Source: Streptomyces sp. NBC_01283
GTDB lineage: Bacteria; Actinomycetota; Actinomycetes; Streptomycetales; Streptomycetaceae
Direction: 5' to 3'
Length of the DNA stretch: 64,000 nucleotides
NCBI RefSeq assembly: GCF_041435335.1
Contig: NZ_CP108430.1
Coordinates: forward strand, 9,210,001-9,274,000
Shown here piece after piece: positions 52,573 to 61,118 of this stretch. Below the pieces are notes generated by a model that saw nothing but the letters and a program-made list of their open reading frames with translations, did no database searches and was not told where the DNA came from. A program made the position numbers and the translations under genes. Within the stretch, counting starts at the first letter, position 1, and the number at the start of each line of letters is the position of its first letter.

Positions 52573-52642
52573 CCAACAGAAAGAAAACCGGGTGCCGGGA
52601 TGGATGACAACTCCCCCTGACTCGCGCTCTGTTGAATCCCAT

Positions 52643-52680
52643 GGACGTTCAACTGCTCATGAAGAAGCAGTTGAACGTCC
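52643..52680 (+). terminator. perfect 15-bp hairpin terminator
   Basis: The arms GGACGTTCAACTGCT and AGCAGTTGAACGTCC are exact reverse complements around an 8-nt loop. It lies 70 bp after the LuxR gene. The core words recur at 49414-49450. Confidence 0.8.
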
Positions 52681-52768
52681 GCCCTCTTACGGCCCGTGCG
52701 AGGGGGCTGGTTGAAGCCACGTGGTGTGTGTTTCTAATGGGTGCGCACTTTACAGAGACACGGCGGCA

Positions 52769-52795
52769 AAAACATAGCGCCGAACCGGTTTGTTA
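52769..52795. promoter_or_regulatory. ARE upstream of the adenylation-domain/SARP operon
   Basis: AAACATAGCGCCG followed by AACCGGTTTGTTA has the AACA-x-A and CGGTTTGTT half-sites of ArpA-family operators. It lies about 110 bp upstream of ATG 52908, where it would control the operon that includes the large SARP. Confidence 0.75.
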
Positions 52796-52907
52796 ATCCC
52801 GGGGGACCGCGCCGCGCAGGGCGATTTCCTGCTGAATGCGCGCCGGCTCGGTGAATCGACTCGTACGGCTCCCCGACCCCTGCGACGCATTCAGGATTGG
52901 GTTCGAC

Positions 52908-54398
52908 ATGGCTACCTCGGTCAAGGTGAGTGAAGGCAGGACGTCCCGGTGCGGCGGGAGCGGTGCCGGCATCGCCGCGACGGTCCTCGACGTCATCGGC
53001 GACCGGCTTGCGTCGTATCGCGGCACCGAGGCGGTCAACCGCGGTGGCGCGGAGGGACTTTCCTGCACCGCGCTGTGGGAGCGCGCCGAAGCGATAGCCG
53101 GGGAACTGGCGGACGCCGGGGTGCGGCGCGGGCACGTCGTGTCCGTCCTGCTGCCCCGGACGACCGACACGGTCGCCGCGCTGCTCGGCGTCTGGCTGGC
53201 CGGGGCCGTCTACGTACCGCTGGATCCGGCGTTTCCCGCCGAGCGGACCGAGTACATCCTGCGCGACTGCGGCAGCACCGTCCTGCTGACCCACTCCGGT
53301 CTCGGCGAGCCTTTCGCCGCAATGGGTCGAATCGGTCGAATGGGTCCGATGGGCCCTCACGTCATCGCACTGGACGCACCGCTGCGGCACACGGGCCGCC
53401 GCCCCCGTGCCGCGTCGGTGCGTCCGGCCGTCGGTGACCTCGCGTACATCGTCTATACGCCGGGTTCGCCCGGCCGCCCCAAAGGCGTTCAGGTCACCCA
53501 CCGGTCGCTGCTCAACTGCACCCTGCGGATCGCGGAGATGCTGCGGCTCGGCCCCGGAGACGTGGTCACCAACGTCGTCAGCCCGGCGCTCGGCGCGTCG
53601 TTGACCGACTATCTGGTGCCCCTGCTGAGCGGCGCCGGCATCTGCCTGGCGCCCCAGGACGCCCTGGCCGACGCGGGGCGACTGGGCCGGATCATCGAGG
53701 ACAGCGGCACCACCGTCCTGCAGGCCCCGCCCGTCACCTGGCAGATCCTGCGGGAGGGCGAGTGGTGTCCGTCCGGCGCCTTCACCGCCCTGAGCGGCGG
53801 CCAGGCACTGCCCGCCGACCTGGCCGCCTGGATCCGCGACCGCTGCACCACAGGCATCCATCTGTACGGTCCCGCGGAGACGACGATCTGTGTCTCGGCG
53901 CAGGACCTGTCCCTCGTCGACCTCGCCGCGGTGCACACCGTCCCCCTGGGCGCCCCGATCGCAGGCGTCACCCTCCACGTCCTGGACGAGGACGGCGCCC
54001 TCGCGCCGGCCGGCGTCCCGGGCGAGCTGTGCGTGTCCGGGGTGGCGTTGGCGCGCGGCTATCTGAACCGGCCCGCGGAGACCGGGCGCGTGTTCGTGCC
54101 GCACCCCTTCCGCCGCGGCGAGCGCATGTACCGCACCGGCGACCTGGTGCAGCGCCACCGCAACGGGTCCCTGGAACTTCTCGGGCGCATGGACCACCAG
54201 GCGGCCCTCACCGGCAACCCCGCCTTTCGGAACGGGTCCGGCCCACTGCTCGCCGACCGGCCGGGCACCATCAACCCCCGGCTCGGCAGTACCACGTTGA
54301 CCCCGGGAACCGGTGACGGCACCAACGTCGTCGCCGGCACGGATCAGCTCCCGGAGCCGGCCCGCAACCGTGCGGACTGGTACGTCAGGAGGCGGTGA
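52908..54398 (+). CDS. NRPS-like adenylation domain, truncated and degenerate
   Basis: About 496 residues. AGAVYVPLDPAFPAERTEYI is core A2. The A3 loop, normally YTSGTTGxPKG, reads YTPGSPGRPKGVQVTH. IHLYGPAETTICVSAQ is A5 and MYRTGDLVQRHRNGSLELLG is A7. After GRMDHQAALTG the C-terminal subdomain with the A8 to A10 motifs, including the catalytic Lys, is missing and replaced by a Gly/Pro/Thr-rich tail. It probably cannot complete amino-acid activation. It stops 3 bp before the SARP start and may serve as a regulatory partner or be a decaying gene. An ATG at 52836 is an alternative start. Confidence 0.75.
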   Translation: MATSVKVSEGRTSRCGGSGAGIAATVLDVIGDRLASYRGTEAVNRGGAEGLSCTALWERAEAIAGELADAGVRRGHVVSVLLPRTTDTVAALLGVWLAGAVYVPLDPAFPAERTEYILRDCGSTVLLTHSGLGEPFAAMGRIGRMGPMGPHVIALDAPLRHTGRRPRAASVRPAVGDLAYIVYTPGSPGRPKGVQVTHRSLLNCTLRIAEMLRLGPGDVVTNVVSPALGASLTDYLVPLLSGAGICLAPQDALADAGRLGRIIEDSGTTVLQAPPVTWQILREGEWCPSGAFTALSGGQALPADLAAWIRDRCTTGIHLYGPAETTICVSAQDLSLVDLAAVHTVPLGAPIAGVTLHVLDEDGALAPAGVPGELCVSGVALARGYLNRPAETGRVFVPHPFRRGERMYRTGDLVQRHRNGSLELLGRMDHQAALTGNPAFRNGSGPLLADRPGTINPRLGSTTLTPGTGDGTNVVAGTDQLPEPARNRADWYVRRR

Positions 54399-54401
54399 TC
54401 C

Positions 54402-56060
54402 ATGGCGACCACGGGAGCGGCCTTGCGCATTCAGCTCCTCGGGCCGGTACGTGCCTGGCGCGACGGGGCGGAGATGGCGCTGGGTCCGCCCAAGCAGCGG
54501 GCGGTACTGAGCCTGCTGGCGAGTCGGCCGGGCGACATCATGGGCGTGGAGAACATCGTGGACGCGGTGTGGGGCAGCGACGTCCCGCAGACGGCCGTGA
54601 ACGGTGTGCACACCTATGTGGCAGGGCTGCGCCGGGTGCTGGAGCCCGGACGGGCCGGGCGGGCGGGCGGCACGGTGCTCACCTCCGAGTCCGGCGGGTA
54701 CTGCCTGCGGGTGGACCCCGCGGACGTGGATGTCACGCGCTTCACCCGGACTCTGGGTGAAGCGCGCAGATCACGCGGTCGGGGTGACGTCGATGCCACG
54801 CTGCGGCTGTACGAGCAGACCCTGGCGTACTGGCACGGCGAGGCGCTGTTCAGGATCCCCGGCCCCTTCGCCGCGGTGGAGCGCGACCGGCTGCGGGACC
54901 TGCGGCTGACGGCCGTGGAGGAGCGGGCCGCCGACATGCTGGCGGCCGGTCACCACGCCGAGCTGGTCACCGAACTGCCGGGAACGGTGTCCGAGGAACC
55001 GCTGCGCGAGAGGCTGCGCTGGCTGCTGATCCTCGCGCTCTACCGCAGCGGGCGCCGGGCCCACGCGCTGTGGATGTACGAGGAGATCCGGGATCTGCTG
55101 ATCCGGGAACTCGGCATAGAGCCCGGTGTCGACCTGCGCACGCTCCACGAGCAGATCCTGTCCGGGCACCCCGAACTCCTCGCGCCCGGCGGCGACACCG
55201 GCTCTCCGCGTGCCGCGCACCCCGGGCGGCTGCTGCGCGGCACACCCAGACCGGTCCAACTCCCGTCCCTGCCACGCGGGTTCGTCGGCCGCACCGAGGA
55301 ACTGGCGCGGCTGGAGCAGGCAGTGCGGGGCGAGAGCGCCCGCGGTGGCCCGACGACGCCGGCCGTGGTGGTCGGCGGCGCGCCAGGCGTGGGCAAGACG
55401 GCGCTCGTGCTGCAACTGGCACACCGCCTGGTCGACTGCTTCCCCGACGGACAGTTGTACGTGGACCTTCGGGGCGCCGACCTGGAGGGGGGCCCGGCGA
55501 GCGCCGCGGACGCCCTGGCGCAACTCCTGGGCAGCCTGGGCGTGGACGGCGCACGGGTGCCGCCGGATTCGGCCGCCCGCACTGCCCTCTACCGGAGTCT
55601 GCTGCACGGCCAGCGGATGCTGGTGGTGCTGGACGACGCGCACAGTGCCGAGCAGGTGCGGCCGCTCATCCCGCGAGGTTCGTCCGGTGTCCTGGCCACG
55701 AGCCGGCAGCACCTCGGCGGGCTCGCGACGGACGAGGGCGCGTACCTGGACACGATCGGGCCGCTGACCGTCGGGGAGGGCGCGCGGCTGCTGGCCCTGC
55801 TCAGCGGGGGGCGGCTGGAAGAGCGGAACCCGGCCGCCGAGCGGCTGGTGGCGCTGTGCGGGGGGCTCCCGCTGCCGCTGCGCATCGTCGCCCAGTGGCT
55901 CGCGGCCCATCCCGGTGCCCCGCTGAGCGCACTGATCGAGCGGTATACCGACGTACTTGGCCGCGTCGAACCGGTCTCGGCCTTGAACGGTGCGGCGATG
56001 GACGGCGCGGTGGTGGACGGCGCGGTGGTGGACCTGTCCCGTGTCGTCGAGGCGTCGTGA
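54402..56060 (+). CDS. large SARP with NB-ARC-type ATPase domain (AfsR-like, no TPR)
   Basis: A 552-residue regulator. The N-terminal winged helix (IQLLGPVRAWRDGAEMALGP, NGVHTYVAGLRRVLEPGR) and activation domain (ALYRSGRRAHALWMYEEIRD, ELGIEPGVDLRTLHEQIL) occupy residues 1-260. Then come a P-loop, VVVGGAPGVGKTALVLQLAH (about 322-341), a Walker B-like RMLVVLDDAHSAEQVRPLIP and GGLPLPLRIVAQWLA. The TPR domain of AfsR is absent. AGGAGGCGG precedes the ATG. Co-transcription with the degenerate adenylation protein behind an ARE puts it under butyrolactone control. Confidence 0.9.
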   Translation: MATTGAALRIQLLGPVRAWRDGAEMALGPPKQRAVLSLLASRPGDIMGVENIVDAVWGSDVPQTAVNGVHTYVAGLRRVLEPGRAGRAGGTVLTSESGGYCLRVDPADVDVTRFTRTLGEARRSRGRGDVDATLRLYEQTLAYWHGEALFRIPGPFAAVERDRLRDLRLTAVEERAADMLAAGHHAELVTELPGTVSEEPLRERLRWLLILALYRSGRRAHALWMYEEIRDLLIRELGIEPGVDLRTLHEQILSGHPELLAPGGDTGSPRAAHPGRLLRGTPRPVQLPSLPRGFVGRTEELARLEQAVRGESARGGPTTPAVVVGGAPGVGKTALVLQLAHRLVDCFPDGQLYVDLRGADLEGGPASAADALAQLLGSLGVDGARVPPDSAARTALYRSLLHGQRMLVVLDDAHSAEQVRPLIPRGSSGVLATSRQHLGGLATDEGAYLDTIGPLTVGEGARLLALLSGGRLEERNPAAERLVALCGGLPLPLRIVAQWLAAHPGAPLSALIERYTDVLGRVEPVSALNGAAMDGAVVDGAVVDLSRVVEAS

Positions 56061-56115
56061 TCCGACCCGCGAAGCGGTTGGACGAGTTCCGCTCCAGTGC
56101 CGCTTGAGCCCGACT

Positions 56116-56143
56116 AGTAAAAACAGGGCGGTCGGTTTCTTTG
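56116..56143. promoter_or_regulatory. ARE upstream of the StrR/ParB-like regulator
   Basis: AGTAAAAACAGGGC followed by GGTCGGTTTCTTTG has the AAAACA and CGGTTT half-sites of an ARE. It is 53 bp before the chosen ATG at 56196. Confidence 0.7.
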
Positions 56144-56195
56144 TGGGTATCGTCTTGCCGTGAACCCGGAACTGGAGATGCCCCAGGAGGCGCTC

Positions 56196-57248
56196 ATGCT
56201 CGACGTGTTGACGGCAGCAGCCCAACCCGCATCACCAGCATCTGGCGCCACTCGCCTGCCGATGACGGAACTGGTGCCCATCGCAAACCTGGTGACCACG
56301 GACTCGCCACGTGTCGCGGGGAAGGACGCGGAGCACGTCGAGGTGCTGGCGCAGACGGAGAAGGCGCTGCCGCCCATCGTGGTCCACCGGCCGACCATGC
56401 GGCTCATCGACGGCCTGCACCGACTCCAGGCGGCAGTTCAGCGGGGCGAGGACCACATCGAGGTCCGGTACGTGGAGGGCTCGACCGAGGACGCCTTCAT
56501 ACTGGCCGTCCAGCTCAATGCCGAGCACGGCATGCCGTTGTCGCGCAGGGACCGGGTCGCGGCCGCCGAGCGCATCATCGGCACCCACGCGCACTGGTCG
56601 GACCGGCGCATAGCGGAAGTGACCGGCCTCGCGCCCGCCACCGTCTCCACGCTGCGCAGGCGTTCAACCGGGCAAGGCGATCAATTGAACACGCGAACCG
56701 GACGTGATGGCCGTTCCCGCCCGGTCAACAGCGCTGCAGGCCGGCAGCGTGCGGGCCAGATCATCGCCGAACGCCCGAACGCCTCGCTGCGTGAGATCGC
56801 CCATGAGGCGGGCATCGCTCTGGCCACCGCCCGGGACGTCCGGCTGCGCATCCGTGACGGCAAGGACCCGGTGCTGCCGAAGCTGCGTGATGCCGCGAAG
56901 GACAACGTACTTCCGGAGCAGCGCACCGTGCGCGGACGGGCGGAGGCGGACGAGGCGGAGCGTGGCGGACGCGCCCGGCTGGAGCCGGCCGAAGTCTCGG
57001 ACGCGGAACGCTTCGCGAAGCTCCGCAAGGACCCCTCGCTGCGCTTCTCCGAGGCGGGCAGGGTGCTTCTGCAGCTCCTTTCGACCAACGCGCTCGACAA
57101 CGAGAAGTGGCGGTGGCTGGTGAGCGCGGTGCCAGAACACCGGCACGCCGACATCGCGCGGGCCGCACGACGCTGCGGGGAGCGCTGGCTCACCTTCGCC
57201 GACGGGCTCGAGCACGGCGGCGGCGTACGCCGGGGCCGGGCGGTGTGA
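56196..57248 (+). CDS. StrR-like ParB-domain transcriptional regulator
   Basis: A 350-residue protein, the size of StrR and NovG. The N-terminal ParB/Srx domain has LVPIANLVTTDSPRVAGKDA, PIVVHRPTMRLIDGLHRLQA (the IDGxHR motif) and QLNAEHGMPLSRRDRVAAAE. The following helix-turn-helix is IAEVTGLAPATVSTLRRRS (about 140-158). The ATG at 56196 was chosen for its AGGAGG 6 bp upstream; a GTG at 56160 would add 12 residues. StrR-type proteins are cluster-specific activators whose genes are typically controlled by GBL receptors, and an ARE lies directly upstream. Confidence 0.85.
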   Translation: MLDVLTAAAQPASPASGATRLPMTELVPIANLVTTDSPRVAGKDAEHVEVLAQTEKALPPIVVHRPTMRLIDGLHRLQAAVQRGEDHIEVRYVEGSTEDAFILAVQLNAEHGMPLSRRDRVAAAERIIGTHAHWSDRRIAEVTGLAPATVSTLRRRSTGQGDQLNTRTGRDGRSRPVNSAAGRQRAGQIIAERPNASLREIAHEAGIALATARDVRLRIRDGKDPVLPKLRDAAKDNVLPEQRTVRGRAEADEAERGGRARLEPAEVSDAERFAKLRKDPSLRFSEAGRVLLQLLSTNALDNEKWRWLVSAVPEHRHADIARAARRCGERWLTFADGLEHGGGVRRGRAV

Positions 57249-57388
57249 ACCAGCCGGCCCCTGCCACCCCACACACCCACGCGTCCGGCGTCCAGGAGGG
57301 AACTCTTCGGCGGACGCGTCTTTCGGTCGCGTCGAATCCGAGCGGTCTCTGCTGCCCGAGGTCACCGGCGCGGGCACGGAACGCTGTT

Positions 57389-57415
57389 AGCATACGAACT
57401 CGACGGTTTGTTTGT
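57389..57415. promoter_or_regulatory. ARE upstream of receptor 3
   Basis: AGCATACGAACTC followed by GACGGTTTGTTTGT is a textbook ArpA-type operator: ATACGAAC and CGGTTTGTTTG half-sites. It ends 33 bp before the TTG start of the receptor gene, which indicates autorepression. Confidence 0.85.
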
Positions 57416-57447
57416 TCGGGGGCGGAGACCTAAGAGGGAGATGTGCC

Positions 57448-58116
57448 TTGGCGCAACAGGAGCGGGCACTCCGGACCCGACGCGCGATCCTGACCGCCGC
57501 GGCCGAGGTATTCGACGACTTCGGCTACGAGGCCGCGACGATGTCGCAGATCCTGCGGCGTGCCGGCGTCACCAAGGGCGCACTGTACTTCCACTTCACC
57601 TCCAAGGAGCAGCTCGCGAGTGAGGTGCTGCACGAGAATGCGCAGGTCCCCGCTGTTCCGCCGCAGAGGCTGAAGCTGCAGGAGGCCGCCGACCGGGGCT
57701 TGTTGCTCGCCTATCTGATGGTGCGTGACCCCGTGCTCCGGGGTGGTGTCCGGCTCGCCCTCGAACAGGTCGGACAGGACAGACTGGAACGCAACGTGCC
57801 GTTCCTGGACTGGGCCGAGGAGAGTCTGCGGCTGCTCCAACTGGCCAAGTCCGCTGGAGAGTTGCAGCCTCACATCGATCCAGGTGAGCTCTCCGAGGTG
57901 TTCGTCGGGGCATTCGCCGGGACGCAGCTCATGTCCCACGCGCTGTCGGGGCGAGCGGACCTGAATGAACGCGTGGTCGCCCTCTACCGCGTTCTGCTGG
58001 CGGGAATCGCCGCCCCGGGCGTCATGGCCGAACTGGACGTCACCGAGTGCCGCGGCGCCCGTGTGGAGAAGGCCATCCGGGCTCTGCACCCTTCCGTGCG
58101 CTCCCAGTCGGCGTGA
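57448..58116 (+). CDS. ArpA/ScbR-type butyrolactone receptor 3
   Basis: A 222-residue TetR protein from a TTG start preceded by GAGGGAGATG. Its DNA-binding domain (QQERALRTRRAILTAAAEVF, ILRRAGVTKGALYFHFTSKE) and ligand domain (PPQRLKLQEAADRGLLLAYL, FVGAFAGTQLMSHALSGR) are nearly parallel to receptor 1 at 22260. It is the true-receptor counterpart in the right-hand block, close to the second AfsA homologue. An ARE overlaps its promoter. Confidence 0.9.
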   Translation: MAQQERALRTRRAILTAAAEVFDDFGYEAATMSQILRRAGVTKGALYFHFTSKEQLASEVLHENAQVPAVPPQRLKLQEAADRGLLLAYLMVRDPVLRGGVRLALEQVGQDRLERNVPFLDWAEESLRLLQLAKSAGELQPHIDPGELSEVFVGAFAGTQLMSHALSGRADLNERVVALYRVLLAGIAAPGVMAELDVTECRGARVEKAIRALHPSVRSQSA

Positions 58117-58165
58117 GGGAATCGGCCCGCCCACCGGCACGCGGCCACGCACTTCGCACTCATTA

Positions 58166-58188
58166 GTAAACCGCCAATGCGGTTTGTA
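58166..58188. promoter_or_regulatory. palindromic ARE upstream of receptor-like gene 4
   Basis: The arms AAACCGC and GCGGTTT are exact reverse complements around CAAT, with GT before and GTA after. It closely resembles the palindrome at 26805-26826 that precedes the paralogous TetR gene. It is about 120 bp upstream of ATG 58309, the same distance as on the left. Confidence 0.85.
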
Positions 58189-58308
58189 ACCTGGGAACTT
58201 GCTGGTGAGCGAGTTCTGCATCAGGGACGGAGCCGCTCTGGTGGTGATGCCATGCCCGTGTTCCGCGTGTGCGGGCCATGGTGCGGCTCGGAACTACGGA
58301 GTGCCCCG

Positions 58309-58923
58309 ATGGTCAAGCAGGAACGTGCCGTGCGTACCCGCAGAGCGCTGGTCACCGCTGCCGCGGACGGCTTCAGCCGGGCGGGCTACGGTCCTGCCTC
58401 ACTGCTGGACATCAGCCGCCACGCCGGCGTCACCAGCGGAGCTCTGCACTTCCATTTCCCGACCAAAGCGGCGCTCGCCTCCGCGGTCATGACAGCCGCG
58501 GCGCAGCGACTTCACGAGCTCGTGGAGCTGTGCGAGACGCGGATGCGGTCCGGCGACGCGCTGCAGCTTCTGGTCGACGCGGGGCATGAACTGACACTGC
58601 AGCTGAGAGAAGACGTGGTGTTGCGGGCCGGATTCGACCTCGAGGGCGACCCCGGGTCCCCGAAGGACATCGGAGAGGTGCGCCGTCTCTGGCACGTGTG
58701 GATCAGCGCGACGCTCGAAAAGGCGGACGAGGCGGGGGAGCTGCGGCAGGAGGTGTCGGCCGACCAGGTGGCGAGCGTCGTGTTCGCGTGCACGGTTGGT
58801 TTCCAGATACTCAGCAGACGGGATCCGACCTGGGTCTCGCGACGTGTGCAGACGCGCTTCTGGTCCGTGATGCTCCCGCGGATCGCGGTCAGCCGGCAAG
58901 GCCTGAGCGCTGCGGGCTCCTGA
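58309..58923 (+). CDS. ArpA-like receptor homologue 4 (pseudo-receptor type)
   Basis: A 204-residue TetR protein. KQERAVRTRRALVTAAADGF and ISRHAGVTSGALHFHFPTKA are nearly the same as in homologue 2 at 26945, as are the length and the C-terminal SRRDPTWVSRR/GRRDPRWLAH pattern. The ATG at 58309 aligns with the start of homologue 2. It is the pseudo-receptor half of the right block, preceded by its own palindromic ARE. Confidence 0.85.
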   Translation: MVKQERAVRTRRALVTAAADGFSRAGYGPASLLDISRHAGVTSGALHFHFPTKAALASAVMTAAAQRLHELVELCETRMRSGDALQLLVDAGHELTLQLREDVVLRAGFDLEGDPGSPKDIGEVRRLWHVWISATLEKADEAGELRQEVSADQVASVVFACTVGFQILSRRDPTWVSRRVQTRFWSVMLPRIAVSRQGLSAAGS

Positions 58924-59090
58924 ACCGATCGAGTGGGCGCTCGCGGTGTCGTACGGAATCCCGCACGACCGAAAACGACCCATGACAAACAGTGCAAGCA
59001 ACTTGGAAACAAGCAAATTGCATGGCATATGCAGGGAGCAGTATCGGGGAAATGTGACGGTGAGCGTTCAACCACACTAAGGGTTCGATA

Positions 59091-59115
59091 AATAAACCGG
59101 TGGACCCGTATATTT
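59091..59115. promoter_or_regulatory. ARE upstream of AfsA-2
   Basis: AATAAACCGGTGG followed by ACCCGTATATTT is almost the reverse complement of the ARE beside AfsA-1 (22027-22051). It ends 58 bp before the AfsA-2 start, like the 63 bp on the left. Confidence 0.8.
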
Positions 59116-59173
59116 TGTGCCACCCTTTCGCACCAAGCTCACCGTGCCCATTCTGCCGAGAAGAGGGAAATCC

Positions 59174-60175
59174 ATGGCCCTGCTCGTCCGCCAGCAAGAG
59201 CACACCGACACTCCCGTTCTGCGGGCCGCCCAGGACCTGCCGAAACTCACCACCACGGTGCCCCGGGAGTACGTGCACCGTGCCGCGCACGCCGAGGTGT
59301 TCCTCACCGGATGCCGCCGCCTGGACGGCGACCGCTTCGCACTCACGGGGCAGTGGCCGCGTGCCCACACCTTCTTCACCGACGCGGAGGGCAAGCGCCA
59401 CGACCCCACGCAGGCGGCGGAGACCATACGCCAAGTCGGGCTGCTGCTGGCTCACTCGGAGTTCGGCGTGCCCCTGGGGCACCAGTTCCTGCTGCGCGAC
59501 ATGGAGTACTCCGTGTCCCCCGACAACCTGGACATAGGCACCGGCCCCAGTGAACTGACACTCCAGGCCATCTGCACCGACGTGAAGTGGAGGGGCAGCC
59601 GCGTCACGCAGTTCGCCATGGCGATCACCATCGAGCGCGACGGACGCCCCGCGGCCTCCGGCAGCGGGCACTTCACCTGCATCGCCCCTGCCGCCTACAA
59701 CCGGCTGCGCGGAGCGGGACGCGTCGATACCGGCACCGCGCCGACACCCCGCCCCCGCATCGTCGACCCGCGACGGGTGGGCCGCTCGGCCGCCGTCGAT
59801 GTCGTCCTGTCACCCACCGACCAGGACGGCCGCTGGCTGCTCAGCCCGGACCGGAGCCACCCCATCCTGTTCGAGCACGGTGGCGATCACGTACCGGGAA
59901 TGGTGTTGATCGAGGCGGCACGGCAGGCGGCCTGCGAGCTGAAGGGCGACACGTTCGAGCCTGTCCAGGTCAGCACCGAGTTCCACCAGTACGCTGAATT
60001 CGACTCACCGTGCTGGATAGAGGCGGTGACGGTGGCGCCCGCACGAGCGGGCATGCGCAGCGTCCACGTCACCGGACATCAGGGGGACAACCTCGTCTTC
60101 AGCGCCCGGCTGACCGGCTATCGCCGTGAAAGCGACGCACCGGGCGACCGCTTGGCCGGGAACGACGCGCCATGA
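59174..60175 (+). CDS. AfsA-type gamma-butyrolactone synthase homologue 2
   Basis: A 333-residue protein with the two AfsA hot-dog repeats: LTTTVPREYVHRAAHAEVFL, AETIRQVGLLLAHSEFGVPL and, in the second half, HPILFEHGGDHVPGMVLIEA and AEFDSPCWIEAVTV. The ATG at 59174 follows AGAGGGAAA. It is strongly similar to AfsA-1 throughout, but its tail is longer and ends beside a duplicated GACGCGCCATGACA word at about 60164-60192. It may make the same or a slightly different butyrolactone. Confidence 0.9.
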   Translation: MALLVRQQEHTDTPVLRAAQDLPKLTTTVPREYVHRAAHAEVFLTGCRRLDGDRFALTGQWPRAHTFFTDAEGKRHDPTQAAETIRQVGLLLAHSEFGVPLGHQFLLRDMEYSVSPDNLDIGTGPSELTLQAICTDVKWRGSRVTQFAMAITIERDGRPAASGSGHFTCIAPAAYNRLRGAGRVDTGTAPTPRPRIVDPRRVGRSAAVDVVLSPTDQDGRWLLSPDRSHPILFEHGGDHVPGMVLIEAARQAACELKGDTFEPVQVSTEFHQYAEFDSPCWIEAVTVAPARAGMRSVHVTGHQGDNLVFSARLTGYRRESDAPGDRLAGNDAP

Positions 60176-60260
60176 CAGACGCGCCATGACAGACGCGCGG
60201 CGGCAGGCCCCTGGCGGCGTGTCACCGCGGCGCGATCCGCGGGGCCGCGCCGGAGCGGGA

Positions 60261-61103
60261 TCACACCTCGGGCGCCGTGAGCGGGCCGGGCACCGAGGTC
60301 ACCGAGGGGGCGCCACCTAAGCCGAGCGTCGCGGTGAGTCCGGCATCGACGGGAAGCACGGCACCCGTGATCCATCGCGACCGCGGGCCGGCCAGGAACA
60401 GCACGGCGTCACCGACGTCCCAGCCCGTGCCCTCGATCCCCAGCGGCGCCGCCTGCCGTCGCTGTTCGCGGGCGCCGTCGTCCACTCCCTGGGAGTGGAC
60501 CATCGGGGTGTAGACGTAACCGGGAGCGATCGCGTTCACACGGATCCCCTCGGGACCGTGGTGCGCGGCCATGGTCTTGGTGAGTCCGATGACCGCTGCT
60601 TTCGTCGTGGGGTAGGCCACCTCCGGGTGGCCGCCGACGAGAGCGACCGCGGAGGACATGTTGACGATCGATCCCCCGCCGCCCGTGCGCATGCGGGGGA
60701 TGGCGGCCCGGGACATCAGCATCATCGACGTCAGGTTGAGGCCAAGACACTGGTCCCAGGCATGCAGGTCCAGGTCGACGACGGTTCCGGGCGGGCCCGC
60801 GACGCCGACGTTGTTCACCAGGATGTCGAGTCTGCCGAAGGTGTCCCACGTCCGCGCGACCACATCGGCGCACTCCTGCGGGCTGGTCACATCCGCGGTC
60901 ACCAGAAGGGCGTCCTTGCCCCGCTCCGCCATCAGGCTCCGCGTCTCGGCCATGTTCCGCGCGGCGGAGTCGACCACGACCACGTGCGCCCCGGCCTCCG
61001 CGAGCAGCACCGCGGCCGCCCTGCCGTTTCCGACGCCCGACGCACGCGAGCCGCCGCCGGTGACGATCGCAACCGAACCCTCAAGACCGAAATCAATGGC
61101 CAT
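60261..61103 (-). CDS. SDR-family oxidoreductase
   Basis: A 280-residue classical short-chain dehydrogenase. SVAIVTGGGSRASGVGNGRA (about 10-29) is the cofactor loop, here longer than the usual TGxxxGIG. LDILVNNVGVAG (about 93-104) is the NNxG motif. The catalytic Ser is in GGSIVNMSSAVALV (about 138-151) and the Tyr-Lys pair in YPTTK (about 164-168). VNAIAPGYVYTPMVHS follows. It is the last gene of a minus-strand operon with a CoA ligase and a thiolase-like gene, suggesting acyl-CoA or steroid-like beta-oxidation chemistry. Confidence 0.85.
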   Translation of the reverse strand: MAIDFGLEGSVAIVTGGGSRASGVGNGRAAAVLLAEAGAHVVVVDSAARNMAETRSLMAERGKDALLVTADVTSPQECADVVARTWDTFGRLDILVNNVGVAGPPGTVVDLDLHAWDQCLGLNLTSMMLMSRAAIPRMRTGGGGSIVNMSSAVALVGGHPEVAYPTTKAAVIGLTKTMAAHHGPEGIRVNAIAPGYVYTPMVHSQGVDDGAREQRRQAAPLGIEGTGWDVGDAVLFLAGPRSRWITGAVLPVDAGLTATLGLGGAPSVTSVPGPLTAPEV

Positions 61104-61118
61104 ACCGTCCTGCCCTTC

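Larger units (their letters stand above)
52573..52907. other. intergenic gap with terminator and ARE
   Basis: It contains the hairpin at 52643-52680 and the ARE at 52769-52795. Nothing else resembles a gene. The promoter of the adenylation-domain/SARP operon is expected overlapping or just after the ARE. Confidence 0.6.
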
